From assembly GCA_002105175.1 (NCBI GenBank), contig MCGE01000006.1:1550001-1614000 (forward strand): DNA of 64,000 nucleotides, written 5' to 3'. The notes beneath the pieces are model-generated. The model did no database searches. It worked only from the letters and a program-made list of their open reading frames with translations, and was not told where the DNA came from. Source of the stretch: Absidia repens (Eukaryota; Mucoromycota; Mucoromycetes; Mucorales; Cunninghamellaceae). Below are positions 36,716 through 49,180 of the stretch, piece after piece; position 1 is the first letter of the stretch, and the number at the start of each line of letters is the position of its first letter. Made by a program: the position numbers and the translations under genes.

Positions 36716-39700
36716 ATGAATGAAAAAGACCAACAACGGGATGTTTCATTCTACACTAGCGTCAAAGATGTGTCAAAAGCAATGAAAATCAAGGATCTAG
36801 GTGCACTCACAAAAGGTAAGCCAAATGAACTTGTCTAAATGAAATGTCGACTCACGCTTTTCTTTTGCTAGGCCTACAAACGCTACGATCCCAACTGATT
36901 GAAGCTGTCAAAGTTCGAGTGGATCCAACAGAAACGGTTACACGCCCTCTTGTAGAATACATTCAATCCTGTACTGATTGTAGTCCGATCATTGATTTGT
37001 GGGACTATCAAACCAATGTAAGTACTAGATATATATAACCGAACTGACTGCTTGTTCATACATTCTAACTGTACCTTCCTTTTATATGTATGTATGATAC
37101 TGTAGGCCAATATACAAAACTTGGAATGTCTTGCACCTGATATTGTTAGTCTTTTTATCCGGTTATGCAACACGCCTATCCTCCGTGCTTTTGGTGTACA
37201 ACTTGTGCAATCTATATCCTTTTTTATTATCATTATTACTATCATCACTCGACCTTTTTTCACTCACTCGCCTTGATACATGTTATTCTTAACCTTTTTT
37301 TCTTTTATTACATTATGCAAAGACATATGAAATCCATCTATCGTGGTGTGGCTTCTGCTCGTGTGCCCCAAAGTCAATCTGCGTTCCGCGTCTTGATCGC
37401 GATGGCTTCCTTCAACCAAACTACTTCAAGAGACTTATTCCAAACATTCAACTTTCAGGCCGAGGTAACAAATAAACCAGCCATCAATAAACATAGCGAA
37501 CACACGTACATTAACCTTGATTTATGCTATAGGGTTTCTCTAGGGCTTGTCGATATCGCCAGCAAAAGAAATCAAACAACCCCAACCGCTATCTTTATGG
37601 TAACGTGAAAAAAAAAGGATGGATAGGCAAACTTTGGTATACTCAAATATTCGACAACTTTATCGCTTTATCAATGGTAGATCTTCGTACGCTGTATGTG
37701 CAATTTGTGATGGCATTCTTTATTCACGGTGACTCTGATATCAAGAAACAAGTGCTTGGTGTTAAGGGATTGGTCAATGGTGTCTTTACTCATATCGATG
37801 AAGATGCTTATCAAGTAAGTCACAGACAAGAAGAAGGAGCTGTACTGTCAAAAGGTGCGCTAACATTTCATCTTTTTTTATAGTTGATTGAAGAAACATT
37901 AAATGCAACATACGAACATCTGATATCCGACCATCGCATCCCTCGGTCTGCAAAATTGGCCTTGTTCACGCCTTATATCTTAGAGAAGGTAATAATAGGT
38001 CAAAGTCTTGATCAGTGTTTCGAAATGCTAACGTTATTTGTATTAATTTCGTTGAAAAAATGTAGATTGGAAAAATATACGGACGCCAAGACCCTGAAGC
38101 GATCAGTGCAACAGATACTGGTATTCCTGCTGATCTGGTCCATCATTTTCTTCTTTCCATTTGTACTGTCCCTGGTATTGGTGTGTGCTTCAAAGATGCT
38201 GGGTGGTATCCTCCTATTCGCGACACTTCTCTGGCTACGGATACTGAAAAATCAGATCAAGTACAAAACAAAAGTCTGGCCAAGTTTATTTTGTCTTTGA
38301 AACCATCTGATGATATGCGCCAACAAGAACTTCTTCTAAAGATCCTTCAAGCCTGTCCCGAATTGGTTCAAGCGTAAGTCTATTGTCATATTTTTCCTTT
38401 TTTTTTTCTTACTCGGTGTTGGTTTCTGACTGATTTTTTTTTCTTCTATGAAAAATTAGATATTGGAAAAGTACAGCATTGACATTGGAAGTACGACTCA
38501 GCAGCAAATGGCTTGGAAATGCGACATTTTTACAGAAGGTGATTCAGCTCGCGGTGCCGTCTTTTTATTTTGGAAACACTCAGCTTTATCCTGCCACACC
38601 TCCAAACGCCATAACTATTTTAGACAACATTCTTCCATCTGTATTTAACCGATCCGTCTCTGGTAAAGGTCTTCAACATTCAAGTGCCTTGGTTCGATTC
38701 GCAACATCCAATATCCTATCCGCTGTTTTCCAAAAATTCAGCAATGTGGCGAAACAAATGGAACATGTTATCTCGATTTTGAAGGAAGTGGAAGAGCTCG
38801 ACGGGGCCAAGAATGCAGCAGCAACCGCAATATCAACTCTGGAAGATCAGCAGCAGCAACAAAAGACCGAGTTACCTTCAGCACAATGGCAGCAATGCTT
38901 GGATACCATCCGCGAAGAACTTCGTCGCCGACTACCTGAAATTCACCTTGTCATCAAACTCCACTCAGAAGTCTTTGGCAAGCTTGACCCAGCAACAAAG
39001 GGTGATCCTGAGCGCATGGCCCAGCGTGAAATCTTGCAGGTGAGCGTATTCCGTATGTTACGTTATTATCAAGAATGCGTTCCTTTGACCTTTATGGAAA
39101 ATCATGTGGACCCAAGCAACTTGATCCCAGCCGATATCCTCTCTGTCGAACCCAGTATATTGGTGCATTTATTGGAACTTTTGCTCAGTCTATCAGACTT
39201 CCGCTGGAGTAACAAATCAGGTATGTCTATATATTTGTACGTGATGTGGTAGGCACATAACTGACTTTTCTAATTTTGATAGCTGGCAAATCCGTTTCTC
39301 ATATCACCACTCTCCTCACTCTTTACTTACGAACACCCTATGACCATATTCGTGACCTTACCGCCAGACTCGTTAATCAAACTTTATCCGACTCATTCAT
39401 GTTCAAACACGACCCGGAAGAAGTGGATCTCTGGCTACATGCCTTACCTCAAAACTTTGTGTCTCGCTCTACTGGTGACAATCTCACTATGTCAAATGAA
39501 CAAGAGTCGGTTCTTCGCTATTTGGATGATTGCTTTACACGATTTGGAAAGGCTCAGTACCGGTACACTGATCAGTTGGTGGAGCTTGTTGGCAATGTGA
39601 CTAAAACGTACAATGAAAAATACGCTCAACAAACAGATGGACAACATGCTATTTTCCAATCCCTTATTGATGGCGGTGATGGATTATTGGACAACGGTAG

Positions 39701-42700
39701 CAACAGCAGCTCGTCCGGTTACTCGCATCCCTTCAGCCCGCTACTTCTTGTTTTGCTGGAACGCTTACAATTCATCAAGACCGACATACGTCCTTTGGTG
39801 CTTTTTGTGACCCGACTCTTTTTATCTCTTCAAACCAAGCAAAAATTGCCATTCTATCTGGAAACCCTAGTTGAAAAGTTAATGGATGTTGTGGAATCAA
39901 AGAAACCCACAGATGAGAAGTATAGCAGCTCAACAGTCGACATGGATGTGGACCATACACACGAAGATTTGGTTGGAACATGGGACACCCGGAATATGGT
40001 ACGTCAGACCAAGATATGTCTTACTGAAGGTTTTGCGGAAGGGCTTACTATTGAAAACCGGGAACAAGACAACAAAGAATCACCTCTTGATGACATTATT
40101 TCAGGTACATACAAAAACAATAACAATTAGGGACGGAGAATGGAACTGGCAGCTTGAACAACACCACTTTGTACTGGCCTTTTTACTAATTTGAAAATTT
40201 ACATTTGTTACCAGGTGCCTCCAGCGACAACCTACACGAAGACCAACAAAAATTTGTACAACTTATGGGCACACTACCGGTTACCAAGCTTATCAATCGT
40301 TTGAATTCCTCCGCTGCATACTGTGCCGATGTTTTGAAAACCTCTACTTTTGGACCGCTCGTTGATTACATCTCTGACCGTCATCCGTTGGCAATGAACC
40401 TCTTTGGTTATCCTGATTTACAAAATTTAGACTCTTTGGAAAACGAAAGGTAATATATAATACAGAGAAAAAAATGTGGTGGATAGTATGGAATTGTTAC
40501 TAATACTACTGTTTCGTGTATTTGATAGCATGATCGTAGAACTGATGAAGAAACTACCCTTCCATATTCTCTTTTACAATGCCTGGGGTTATTCTGGGGA
40601 CCTTACATTTGCCAAGTGTATTTTGGAATGGAAAATGGCTAGGATGAACAAGTATGAATTGTCTTGCTCTCTTTCACTGATTTTGCAAAAGATGGCGTTG
40701 GTGACGATCAACAGCAACAAGGATACCGGTGACAAGAATGACAACAAGGCGATCCAATTCTGCTTGACATTCCTTCAAGTGGGGCTAAACAACATCAATG
40801 ACAACATAGTGGAAGAACAGGCAAATTATGATCTCAAGCATCTTATATACGATCATCCAGTATTGAAATATTTGAATGGCAAGTTGGCGACTTTGCTCCA
40901 TCAACTTGGTTCCGTTGACACGTATCCTTCATCACCCGACTTTGACGTAAGTTCAATGTGGAATTAACTAATTGAAAATTTTTATTACATACTAATTTTT
41001 TTTTGTCATCAGCTGATCGATCTATGTGTCCAATTCCCTAATATATTCTGTGAAGGTGTCAAGGTGGTGGATCTATTGAATAAAATGGTGTCCGTGGATT
41101 TTGATGCTCTCTACAGCTATTGCAACAGAAACAGCCATGGCGTGTTTTACAATGAAGTCACCAAGCTACTTATATGCCTGATCAACAATATCAAGCAAAA
41201 GGCATTGTCAGGAACCTTTGACGGTGACCAGTTTGTCATTCCCGGTCAGGTGTTTTCTATCATTGCACGAATGTGGCGTCAATCACAAGCAGCGTCCATT
41301 GGAATTTTGAACGCGGATATCTTGTCGTTATTGGAATTGGATGGATCGGGACAGCTTAACAGCGATAGCTACCGTCAATCACAACGCCACCTCTTGAATG
41401 AATGTGGTGAACTGGTGGTGAAGCACATTCTTGATGGTCATTCTTACTTGGTGGATATGTCTGATCTTCGTGCAGCTTGTAAAGAAAAGGCGGTGCCTGT
41501 GTCATCATTGGTACTGGATACTCTCTCCTCCGTGACATCTCTACCATTGACTGCTGTTATGGTGCAAATTTTGGGTATGGGTTACCATTTGGCAAGTGAC
41601 GACAGCTCAACGGACAATGACTCTTACCTTCAGGCCGCTATGGGTTTTATTTTGAAAACGCTCACTATGAATGCTGACACTACCGTTGTATCTGATGTGG
41701 CTATTTCTGATAATGTCTTTGATGTTTTGGTACAAATGATGAACGGAATCGACGGTTTTGACTGGACGCAATTGGACGCGGAAGCCGTTCGTGATTTCAT
41801 TTTGACGACTTTACTTGACAACATATCCAATTCAGCTGCTATCCGTTTCACAACAACATTGGTAGAAAAAGTATATAGTCAGGTAAGAAGTCCAAACAAA
41901 AAAAAAAAAAAAAGGAAAGAGCAATGCACCAGGAAAACAGAGCAAGTATTAATCCGAACTTTTATGTTTGAATTTAGTATACAAAAATGGAACCACTTGA
42001 AACTTACATTCGCCGAATCCTCGATCACAGCTTGTATCAATCTTTGACCATGCCAAAACCAATTGACGTTCTTCTTAAAAACAACGAAGCATCATTACAG
42101 TTGGTCTCGGACGACGACAAAAAGGACACACTTCAAGATGGACAACGGGCGGCTATTATCGAACTACTTGGAACCATCAATGATATCCAACCTATGATCC
42201 TTGCGAACCATCATGGACTATTAGATTCCTTATTGACAAGTTACGGAGCTACAACATTACCTAGTGACCGAAGGATTCTTGGACTCCTCTTATCAAGTGA
42301 ACGTCATGGTGATCAAACGATTCTTCCAAAGCTATTGATGTGGGGCCCTGGATCTGATAAGGCACGACAGGAACATGCTCAAGCTGGAACTTTACTCAAG
42401 GCGTCTACCATTTCTGTGGAAACATTTGGTCTTATACATCGGGAAATGATGAGGTATACATTCTTACATATGCCATCGTCGTCCTCTTCTGATTCTCTGC
42501 CTACTACTACTGGCCCTATTACCTATGATCCTCAATTCTTTTTGCCTTTGTTTGCCAACTTGATTGCCAGTGGAACATTGGATTGCCGCCGATTTATTGA
42601 AATTGATGCCTTGGGCTTGACTGTGGTATCCATGTCTAGTTTAGATGAGCAAACACGAAAAATTGGGTATCAAATGATGGACCAGTTTTATGTTTTATTA

Positions 42701-43655
42701 GAGGTACGTCAACTCCCCTCAACCAACCAACCAAAAAAAAAAAAAAAAAAAAAAAAGCAACCGTATTTTGCTAATGATATCTTTTTATTTTTATGATAGC
42801 ATTCAAACTTTAAAGGCAAATTCCCTATCAAATACCTTCTGGACATGTTCAAGCAAGCTATTGTAAAACGATCTGAAATGGATGTTCCTCCTCGCATATC
42901 ATCAGCTGTCTGTCTTTGTGTTGCCCAGTGCCTTTCTATTCTTATGCTGCCTAGTCATTATTTACTTAGTCACATCTCCAAATGGATGACCCGAAAACCC
43001 AATCTAGACTTGAATGTATGTAGTTGAAAAAAAGTGGTGCAAATAGATTACTAACCTTTTTTTTTTGTCGCATTAGTATATTCCAATGTTTGTTGCGCTC
43101 TTCGACTCGACCTCTTTTAATCAAAAGAAAGAACGATTGTGGATTCTTCAGGTATTGGCATCATCGATTAGAACAATGGATGATTACAAAATGTATTCTC
43201 GGCACCGGGTATGGGATTTAACAGCATCATATTACAACTCACCCATGGCCGACACAGATGGCAAGCTACAGGTGTTAGAAATGATTCGGCAAGCAGTCAT
43301 GATTCCCACCGTGGCACTTCGTTTGATTCAACACAATGGATTATTGACATGGCTTCATCAACTCATTGCAATCCCTTCACTCTCAGGACCTTCCACTTCA
43401 ACATGGCAATCCATTGAAACCAACTACACGAAATTGATTTTAGCACAATTAGTATCAGTGGTGGATCAAGATTCTTTAAACAACACCAACACCAACACCA
43501 ACAACATCAACAAGAACACCGACGGTGAAAATGAAGAGGAGAGTGAAAACGATGAAGATGATGATGGTGACATCGATGTCAAGAAAGACAAGATTCCTGA
43601 ACATATCAAGGCACTGCTATCCAACCAGCTGGCGTTTTTACAATCATTGATCTAG
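36716..43655 (+). CDS. URB1: URB1/NPA1-like 60S ribosome biogenesis protein
   Basis: Sixteen exons: 36716-36815, 36872-37017, 37106-37213, 37312-37464, 37533-37599, 37681-37814, 37884-37988, 38066-38373, 38460-39220, 39283-40104, 40215-40449, 40529-40946, 41013-41882, 41978-42703, 42800-43015 and 43077-43655; 1915 aa in frame. Urb1/Npa1 is a large nucleolar helical-repeat scaffold of early pre-60S particles. The Npa1 N-terminal domain spans roughly residues 30-390 (FGVQLVQSIMQRHMKSIYRG, LRTLYVQFVMAFFIHGDSDIK, LVNGVFTHIDEDAYQ), then LDQ-type KWLGNATFLQKVI and a C-terminal domain (WGYSGDLTFAKCI, later VWDLTASYYNSP). The C-terminus is acidic (EEESENDEDDDGDIDVKKD). Intron 3 is U12-type AT-AC (see separate entry); the other introns fit GT-AG. 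A plausible short-tract A-run sits in the intron before exon 15. Length matches the family. Confidence 0.94.
37214..37311 (+). other. U12-type AT-AC intron of URB1
   Basis: The intron begins ATATCCTTTT, the U12 5' splice-site consensus, has TTCTTAAC (37286-37293) as a near-perfect U12 branch site, and ends TTATTAC about 19 nt further on. Removing it joins FGVQLVQS to IMQRHMKSIYRG in frame. No GT donor with the right phase exists upstream of the only nearby AG, so a standard intron does not work here. Confidence 0.9.
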
Positions 43656-43970
43656 TAGCTTAGATAGATTAGTGATTTCCTCCCTTTCCCCTCTCTCCAC
43701 GCTTTTTCATTTCATTTATCTACTTCACATTGAACCCTCCCTTGCACCACCATTCTTTATTATTATTATTTTATTTTGTACATTATTGCTATTACTCATA
43801 CATCCATCATTATCATTTTTTTTAAATAAAATATACGCTTTGTGTAGAATTATCAATAGAATACATGTATATGAAGAACTATTTTTCCGGGGAAAGTAGC
43901 ACGTGTATTGGCTACTACATAATAGATCATGTCATTCATGGCTATGGTTGGCAATGTCTATGATCGAGCC

Positions 43971-44001
<31 letters not shown>

Positions 44002-44442
44002 GCGTTTATGCTGTTTTGATGGCAGATAGACTTTTTATTAGTAATGATTGCAGACAAACTATACATGACCTCATTAAATAGATAGACCTCGTTCTCATTA
44101 CTAAAGCATTTATTTGAAGTCCATTATTTTACCATTTTTGTGATTTTTTTTATTACATCTTTTCTATTATCTATAGATATATCAAGCAAAGGTAAAAAAA
44201 GAACTCCCCCAATAGTATTTAGCATGATTGATTTGATCCGGTATGGAAATATCTGTCTTTTCTTTTTGTCGGAGTCATCTAAATATACGCTGACCAAGAC
44301 GGTTTACTCTGCCTTGTTATTGGCTGCTGGGTCAGGAGAGCTGTCGAAAAAAATCTATTGTCTTTGGAATAAACCCAACAACTGTGCTCGAGTTATCTGA
44401 CTGTACTTTAAAAATGGGATTGGTATATAAAAGGGCAATTCC

Positions 44443-44478
<36 letters not shown>

Positions 44479-44522
44479 ACGGATTGATATCTTTATAAAA
44501 AAGCAAAAAACAAAAACAAATC
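43656..44522. other. Intergenic between URB1 and the thioesterase
   Basis: Contains an AAATAAAATATAC polyadenylation-type signal for URB1 (about 43823-43835), T-runs at about 43975-44000 and 44440-44477, and the thioesterase TATA box. A short ORF at 44140-44400 shows no domain. Confidence 0.5.
44424..44433 (+). promoter_or_regulatory. TATA box of the thioesterase gene
   Basis: TATATAAAAG, a full TATA consensus, about 90 bp upstream of the start codon at 44523, followed by a long T-run. Confidence 0.65.
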
Positions 44523-45298
44523 ATGGTTGCTGAAACTCAAGACACTATTTTAGAACAACAGCATATTTTGGCTGATCATGATCCTATTACTGTGGCCACA
44601 AATGAACGCGATGACTTGGAGGTCGTCAAACAAGCTCGGGAAAATTCTGAATGGACGGAAGTCAAAGCATACGGTCATTTGAAAGGCGATGCCTTACTGA
44701 ATAATTTCACCGCTTCTGTAAGTGATCCAACAAAGAAAAAAGCTTTTATTCGAAATTAATCCACTAATGTGAGTCTTTTTTTTTTTTTTTTATGGTAGAC
44801 TCTGCGCGCTCAAGGCAGGATTATTGTACCACCTGTTGTATTTTATAATCAAGATCGTACGGAAACTATGTCTGTAGTACATCTTGGGAAAGAACTTTGT
44901 GGTCATGATGGCATCATCCATGGTGGTATGCTGGCGACTCTATTAGATGAAATATTAGCACTCGTGGTAAGTGTGGGGGGGGTTTTTTTTTTTTTTTTTT
45001 TTTTTTTCAGTTGACAGCTACTAACGACTTCTTGTTTTTGATTTTTATTCTTCCCGAAAAAAAAAAAAAAAAATAGGCCATACCTGCATTGCCAAATTAT
45101 ATGGGATTCACAGCCAATTTAAATATTGATTACCGAAGACCTGTTGTTTCAAACCAATGGATTGTTTTACGTGGTCGTTTGGATAAAGCAGAAGGCCGTA
45201 AAGCTCATGTAGAAGCATGGGCAGAAAATTTAAATGGCGACGTCAAATTTGTAGAAGCCAAATCATTATATATTTCCCCCAAAGCTCCCGTAGCTTAG
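44523..45298 (+). CDS. Hotdog-fold acyl-CoA thioesterase-like protein
   Basis: Three exons: 44523-44717, 44799-44966 and 45077-45298, 194 aa. The hotdog signature is clear: CGHDGIIHGGMLATLLDE, where the HGG turn and the Asp/Glu at the end of the central helix form the usual active site, followed by GFTANLNIDYRRPV, the strand that binds the acyl chain. This places it in the PaaI/THEM4-type thioesterase group, which hydrolyses acyl-CoAs; the substrate cannot be read from sequence. The first 60 residues are charged and carry no obvious signal or targeting helix. Both introns contain homopolymers (T-run in intron 1, T- and A-runs in intron 2 ending at the AATAG acceptor). Confidence 0.88.
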
Positions 45299-45647
45299 AT
45301 TGATACAGTATTAGAATTAATAAAATAGATCCCCCCTCTTTTAAAAAGAACATTATCAAGTTTTGTATTTGTGAAAATTTTTATACTAGCATTGATTTGA
45401 GACAATGATTTCACAAAGTCTTCTCCAATCCTTGTGTTTCGGGGTATTCTATTCATTTTTTAATTGGTGGACAGAAGCTTTTTTAAACTACCGCTTTGCT
45501 TATTTTTCGAAGTTTCTTCTTTTTAGTTTTTTCATTGTTTTTTCCTTCTCTTTTCCTTCTCTTTTTCCTCTTTCTCTCTCTTTTTTGTTTTTATCTTTTT
45601 ATTTTTGTATATATATCTATATCTATATATATCTAAAACAACAAACA
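45299..45647. other. Intergenic, glycosyltransferase promoter
   Basis: A pyrimidine-rich stretch (about 45510-45600) leads to a TATATATCTATAT block just upstream of the start codon. An AATTAATAAAATAG signal (about 45315-45328) likely ends the thioesterase mRNA. Confidence 0.5.
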
Positions 45648-47600
45648 ATGTCAGCAATGTCTCGTCTTTACTCCCCTTCGGAGTGGGTTGCGCCATTGGT
45701 ACCATTATTGTCTTTACTTGTATTACCCCTGGGACCATTGCTGTTTCCGAAATCTTACCTCTTCTTGTTGTTTACCTACTTCACCGTCTTTTTGTATACG
45801 CAAGTAAATCATGTATGTAAATTTTATATGACTTCTTGCAAGATACGGGCAACAATTAAAAAATGGAATCGACGTCTTCGATCGAAATCAATGGATCTGG
45901 CACAACCTCAGCCGCAACATCCTTCGGCGTCGTCCAATCGTCAAGCTTCGCCAAGTCTGACTCGTGAACGAAACAACAACTCAGCAGCAAATGATGATAA
46001 TGATACTCAAGTCTTGGATGATGCCGAACGATTGGAATTCTATGAGGACCCAGCTTATATTCATGCTTTTATTATCCCAAACTACTGTGAACCTGAAGGA
46101 TTATTGAAGGAAACTATTGAGCGACTAGCAAGCCACAGGTAATAAAATAAAAAAAAAAAAAGATCAGAAACTGAACCACCTAGTGAGTAGTTTGACTTAT
46201 TGACTGACTTTTTTTTTTCTTTCTTGTTTCACACTAAATATTTTAGAAATGCCAAGACACACTATGCGATCATTATGGCAATGGAACAATCGGAATCTGA
46301 ATGGGATATCAAAGGACAACGCCTTGCTTCCTTTTTTGACGATCGATTTGCTCATTTTATTGTCACTGGCCATCCTTCCAACATTCCCGGCGAAAGTCGC
46401 GGAAAGGGTTCTAACGTGGCGTATGGTGCTCGTCATGGTTGTGCTGAACTTTTATATCGTGGAGTGGACCGACGTCGTGTGATTTTGACGGTGACCGATG
46501 CTGACGCTGCTATTCCTGAACTCTATGTCCGTGAACTCGAAGATGCTTTGCACCACGCCGAGGACCCTCATTACCTACTCTTGGCACCTCCCATCTTTTT
46601 CTCCCGCAATTGTTACCAAGTCCCTGCTGCTGTACGTGTCACTGATATTACCTGGTCGGCGATGGTCATGTCCAATCTCAGCAATAGCCGTGGCCTCTCC
46701 TTCCCTTGCTCGACGTACTCTTTATCCATGATGCTGGCCGAACGGGTAGATTACTGGGATACGGATGCTGATGCGGTGGGCGAGGATATGCATATGTGGC
46801 TCAAGTGTTTCTTCAAGACCAATGGCCAAGTGCGGACCGCTCCGATTTATGTTCCCATCAACCTCACGAACGTCCAGACCGAAGGCTATCTCTCCAACGT
46901 CAATGCACGGTATGTTCAAGCAAAACGACATTACAATGGTGTGGCGGATGTGGCCTATACGCTCAAAAATGCATTCACTCGCCATCGCGGTGCACCGAAA
47001 TGCTCTTTGTTGGATGATGCTAGTAGTGGATTGGCATTGGCAGCCTCGTCCTCCTCGGTAAGCTGGTTGGACAAAGCCACAGTCTGTTTTTTGATTTTGG
47101 AAGCCCATATGATTCCCGCCACCTCTGGCTGGCTCATGTTTGCCGCGGTCCCTTTGATGCAATTCCTTCTATTCCCACCTTTTTCTGGTTTGGCTCTCGT
47201 GGATCCTGCACAAAACCCTATCTTGACCTCTGACTTTTATGCACAGTTATGGAATATGGTGAAGATCATCACGGTGTTGCTTCCTTTCCCCTTGTTTGGT
47301 ACGTTGGCTGTCTATGAACAACTCCACCGCTCGATTGATCGTGACTTTTTGCTGAAATCAAAGAATGAATCACGACAGTGGAGGCATTTGTTGGATTATG
47401 CGACTCTACCGGTGGCAGCTTGGCTTTTTATGACTTTACCGTCAACATTGGCATGCGTCAAACGGTTATCACAAGTGGAACAACAATACATCGTGTCGGA
47501 AAAACTCTTCAAGGATACCACCGAGATGGATCATGATGATGATATTGGGCAACACAACGAATTGAATCAAGAAAAAATCAATGTGATGGTGGCGGCATGA
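45648..47600 (+). CDS. Membrane-bound family-2-like glycosyltransferase, uncharacterised
   Basis: Two exons, 45648-46138 and 46247-47600, 614 aa. The start is the ATG after the TATA-like block; an in-frame upstream ATG at 45405 would add a low-complexity leader. An N-terminal hydrophobic segment (PLVPLLSLLVLPLGPLLFP plus SYLFLLFTYFTVFLY) is followed by a cytosolic catalytic domain with FIIPNYCEPEGLL (nucleotide-binding strand), GKGSNVAYGAR, VTDADAAIPE (DXD-type metal site), EDMHMWLKCFF and QAKRHYNG in the position of the QXXRW motif of processive GT2 enzymes. Three hydrophobic segments close the protein. The layout resembles polysaccharide synthases (chitin, cellulose, hyaluronan type), but the final motif is atypical (QAKRH), so product and processivity are unknown. 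Wall or capsule polysaccharide synthesis is a reasonable guess. Confidence 0.85.
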
Positions 47601-48115
47601 AATGTGGTTTCTCTTTAGATTTAGTTTTTATTATCTTCACATATACTTTTTTTTTTTTTCCCTTCCCCATTGTATTCTTCATCGTTTTTGTTTTTTTTTT
47701 CATACCTTTTTGTTTTTTGTCTTCTTCTTTTCTTCAAATCTATTCTCTCGCCCTCTCTCTTTTACATACTACTCATTAATCCCATCTGCAACTCATACTT
47801 CCTGCATCATTTATCTCTTGCTATCTATTTTACTAATAAATAAAAAACAAATATTCATTGACCAAAAAAAAAAAAAAAAAACTGACTTGAATCAACAATT
47901 CGGAATATGTGGGGGGCAATAGTGTTTTATTTTATTTCATTAGACATCAATAAATAAACAAACAAATAAACAATAAAAAGGGGATAATTTGATCTATGAC
48001 TAAGAGAAGTGGGTTGGGGATTGTGATCGAATCATTAATGCGGGGTTGGTGATTGGGTCAAGTGGTAATATATGTATGTATATATTTGTGTGTGCCTGTT
48101 TGCCTGAGGAATAGA
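47601..48115. other. Convergent 3' region of glycosyltransferase and VFA1
   Basis: Pyrimidine-rich DNA with an ACTAATAAATAAAAAAC polyadenylation signal (about 47830-47847) and A-run; on the VFA1 side AATAAATAAACAAACAAATA repeats. No gene. Confidence 0.5.
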
Positions 48116-48766
48116 CTACTGTTTTGCTGAAGGCAGACTTGTTGGCACCTTGGGGAATTGTAGTGTTTTCAGTTTTTCATCCGCTTCCTTTTTTTGTTGC
48201 TTCTTCATGTATTCACGTTGTCGCAAGTAAAAGTAATCCCGTTGTAAAATGAATTTGGGTGGAGCTAATGGTTGAGGGGAAGACGTCAATGGAGGCGATG
48301 ATGGTCTTGATGTTGAAGAAGAAGCAGTATCATCATCATCCTTGCCCTTGTTGTTGTTGTCGCCCTTTTCATTTTTCTTTGTATCCTTATCCTTCTCTTC
48401 CTCGTCTTTATCCTTGTCATCCTTGTCGTCTTTGTCCTTGTCCTTGTCATCGGGTTTCTTGCGCCATGACGTCAAAGCTGATCCAATACTAGAAACAAGA
48501 TCAACTACACTATCGCTTTCCACAGGACGATCTTTCAAATCTGAAGTTCTTGGTGAAGTTGATGGTGTTGTTGGTTTTGGTGAGGCCCCGCCTATTTTGG
48601 AACAAAAGTTGAAGTCGCCAAGGTGGGATCGGCAGGTATAAAACCAGTCATTGTTGCTGTTATCGGCCAGAGTCAAAACGACAGTTGTGAATTTACTACA
48701 AACAAAGCATGGCCTTTCTTGAGTAGTCAGTCGTGCAATATATAGATTTTGTAGTCGAGTGGTCAT
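48116..48766 (-). CDS. VFA1: VFA1-like Vps4-associated protein
   Basis: Single exon, 216 aa. The N-terminus carries the Vfa1 zinc-ribbon-like signature ERPCFVCSKFTTVVLTLADN followed by DWFYTCRSHL, with Cys pairs suited to a metal site. The middle is low complexity: a Ser/Pro-rich stretch then a long Lys/Asp/Glu tract (DKDKDKDDKDDKDKDEEEKD). The C-terminal part, FILQRDYFYLRQREYMKKQQKK, is a charged helix likely corresponding to the MIT-interacting region. In yeast Vfa1 binds and stimulates the AAA ATPase Vps4, which disassembles ESCRT-III on endosomes. Divergent from the Q-rich gene on the right. Confidence 0.88.
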   Translation of the reverse strand: MTTRLQNLYIARLTTQERPCFVCSKFTTVVLTLADNSNNDWFYTCRSHLGDFNFCSKIGGASPKPTTPSTSPRTSDLKDRPVESDSVVDLVSSIGSALTSWRKKPDDKDKDKDDKDDKDKDEEEKDKDTKKNEKGDNNNKGKDDDDTASSSTSRPSSPPLTSSPQPLAPPKFILQRDYFYLRQREYMKKQQKKEADEKLKTLQFPKVPTSLPSAKQ

Positions 48767-49180
48767 GAGTGTTGCATAGAAGAAAGGGAAAAAAAAAAGA
48801 TTTGCCAGGGATTTTTTTTTTTGTGTTGTTTAGGGCGCCTCTTCAATGTCCATTTTGGGGATGCGCCCTACCCAGTCCCTCCTGATTTGCATTACAGCTG
48901 GTATTATAACGGGTAGAAGCATACAATACATACTGTACTCTCTTTGTATGATATGAATGGTCATGGAAATAATCATAAATAATAAAGAGTAAGCATATTT
49001 GAGGGAGAGGGGTCATTCATACAAAGGTCTTGATCTTACAGTGACCTGACCACATGACTTATTTGGGCGCACAAGGTACAATTTTTTTTTTATATTTTTC
49101 AAAAAGGGGATTTTCCAATAAAAACGCTCAGACATTTTTTTTCCTTTTTTTTTTTTTTTCCTCTCTCTCTCCATCGTTAC
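48767..49180. promoter_or_regulatory. Divergent promoter region, VFA1 / Q-rich gene
   Basis: 414 bp between divergent start codons. A block reading CAGTGACCTGACCACATGAC (about 49039-49058) resembles TTGACCTCATGAC in the CCT1/eRF1 promoter. T- and CT-rich sequence precedes the start at 49181. Confidence 0.4.

Noticed and set aside
36337..36723. 128-codon ORF upstream of URB1
   Set aside because: Contains two poly-Phe runs encoded by T tracts and overlaps the URB1 start; no domain.
37165..37608. 147-codon ORF reading through URB1 exon 4 and its flanks
   Set aside because: Only the part matching exon 4 is real; the rest reads through introns.
44140..44400. 86-codon ORF upstream of the thioesterase
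   Set aside because: No domain and low complexity start; lies in the promoter region.
26292..44481. T- or A-runs followed by GACG at 26324, 29855, 32056 and 44478, as a retroposition signature
   Set aside because: No target-site duplications or shared flanking sequence beyond four bases; likely chance given the many tracts.
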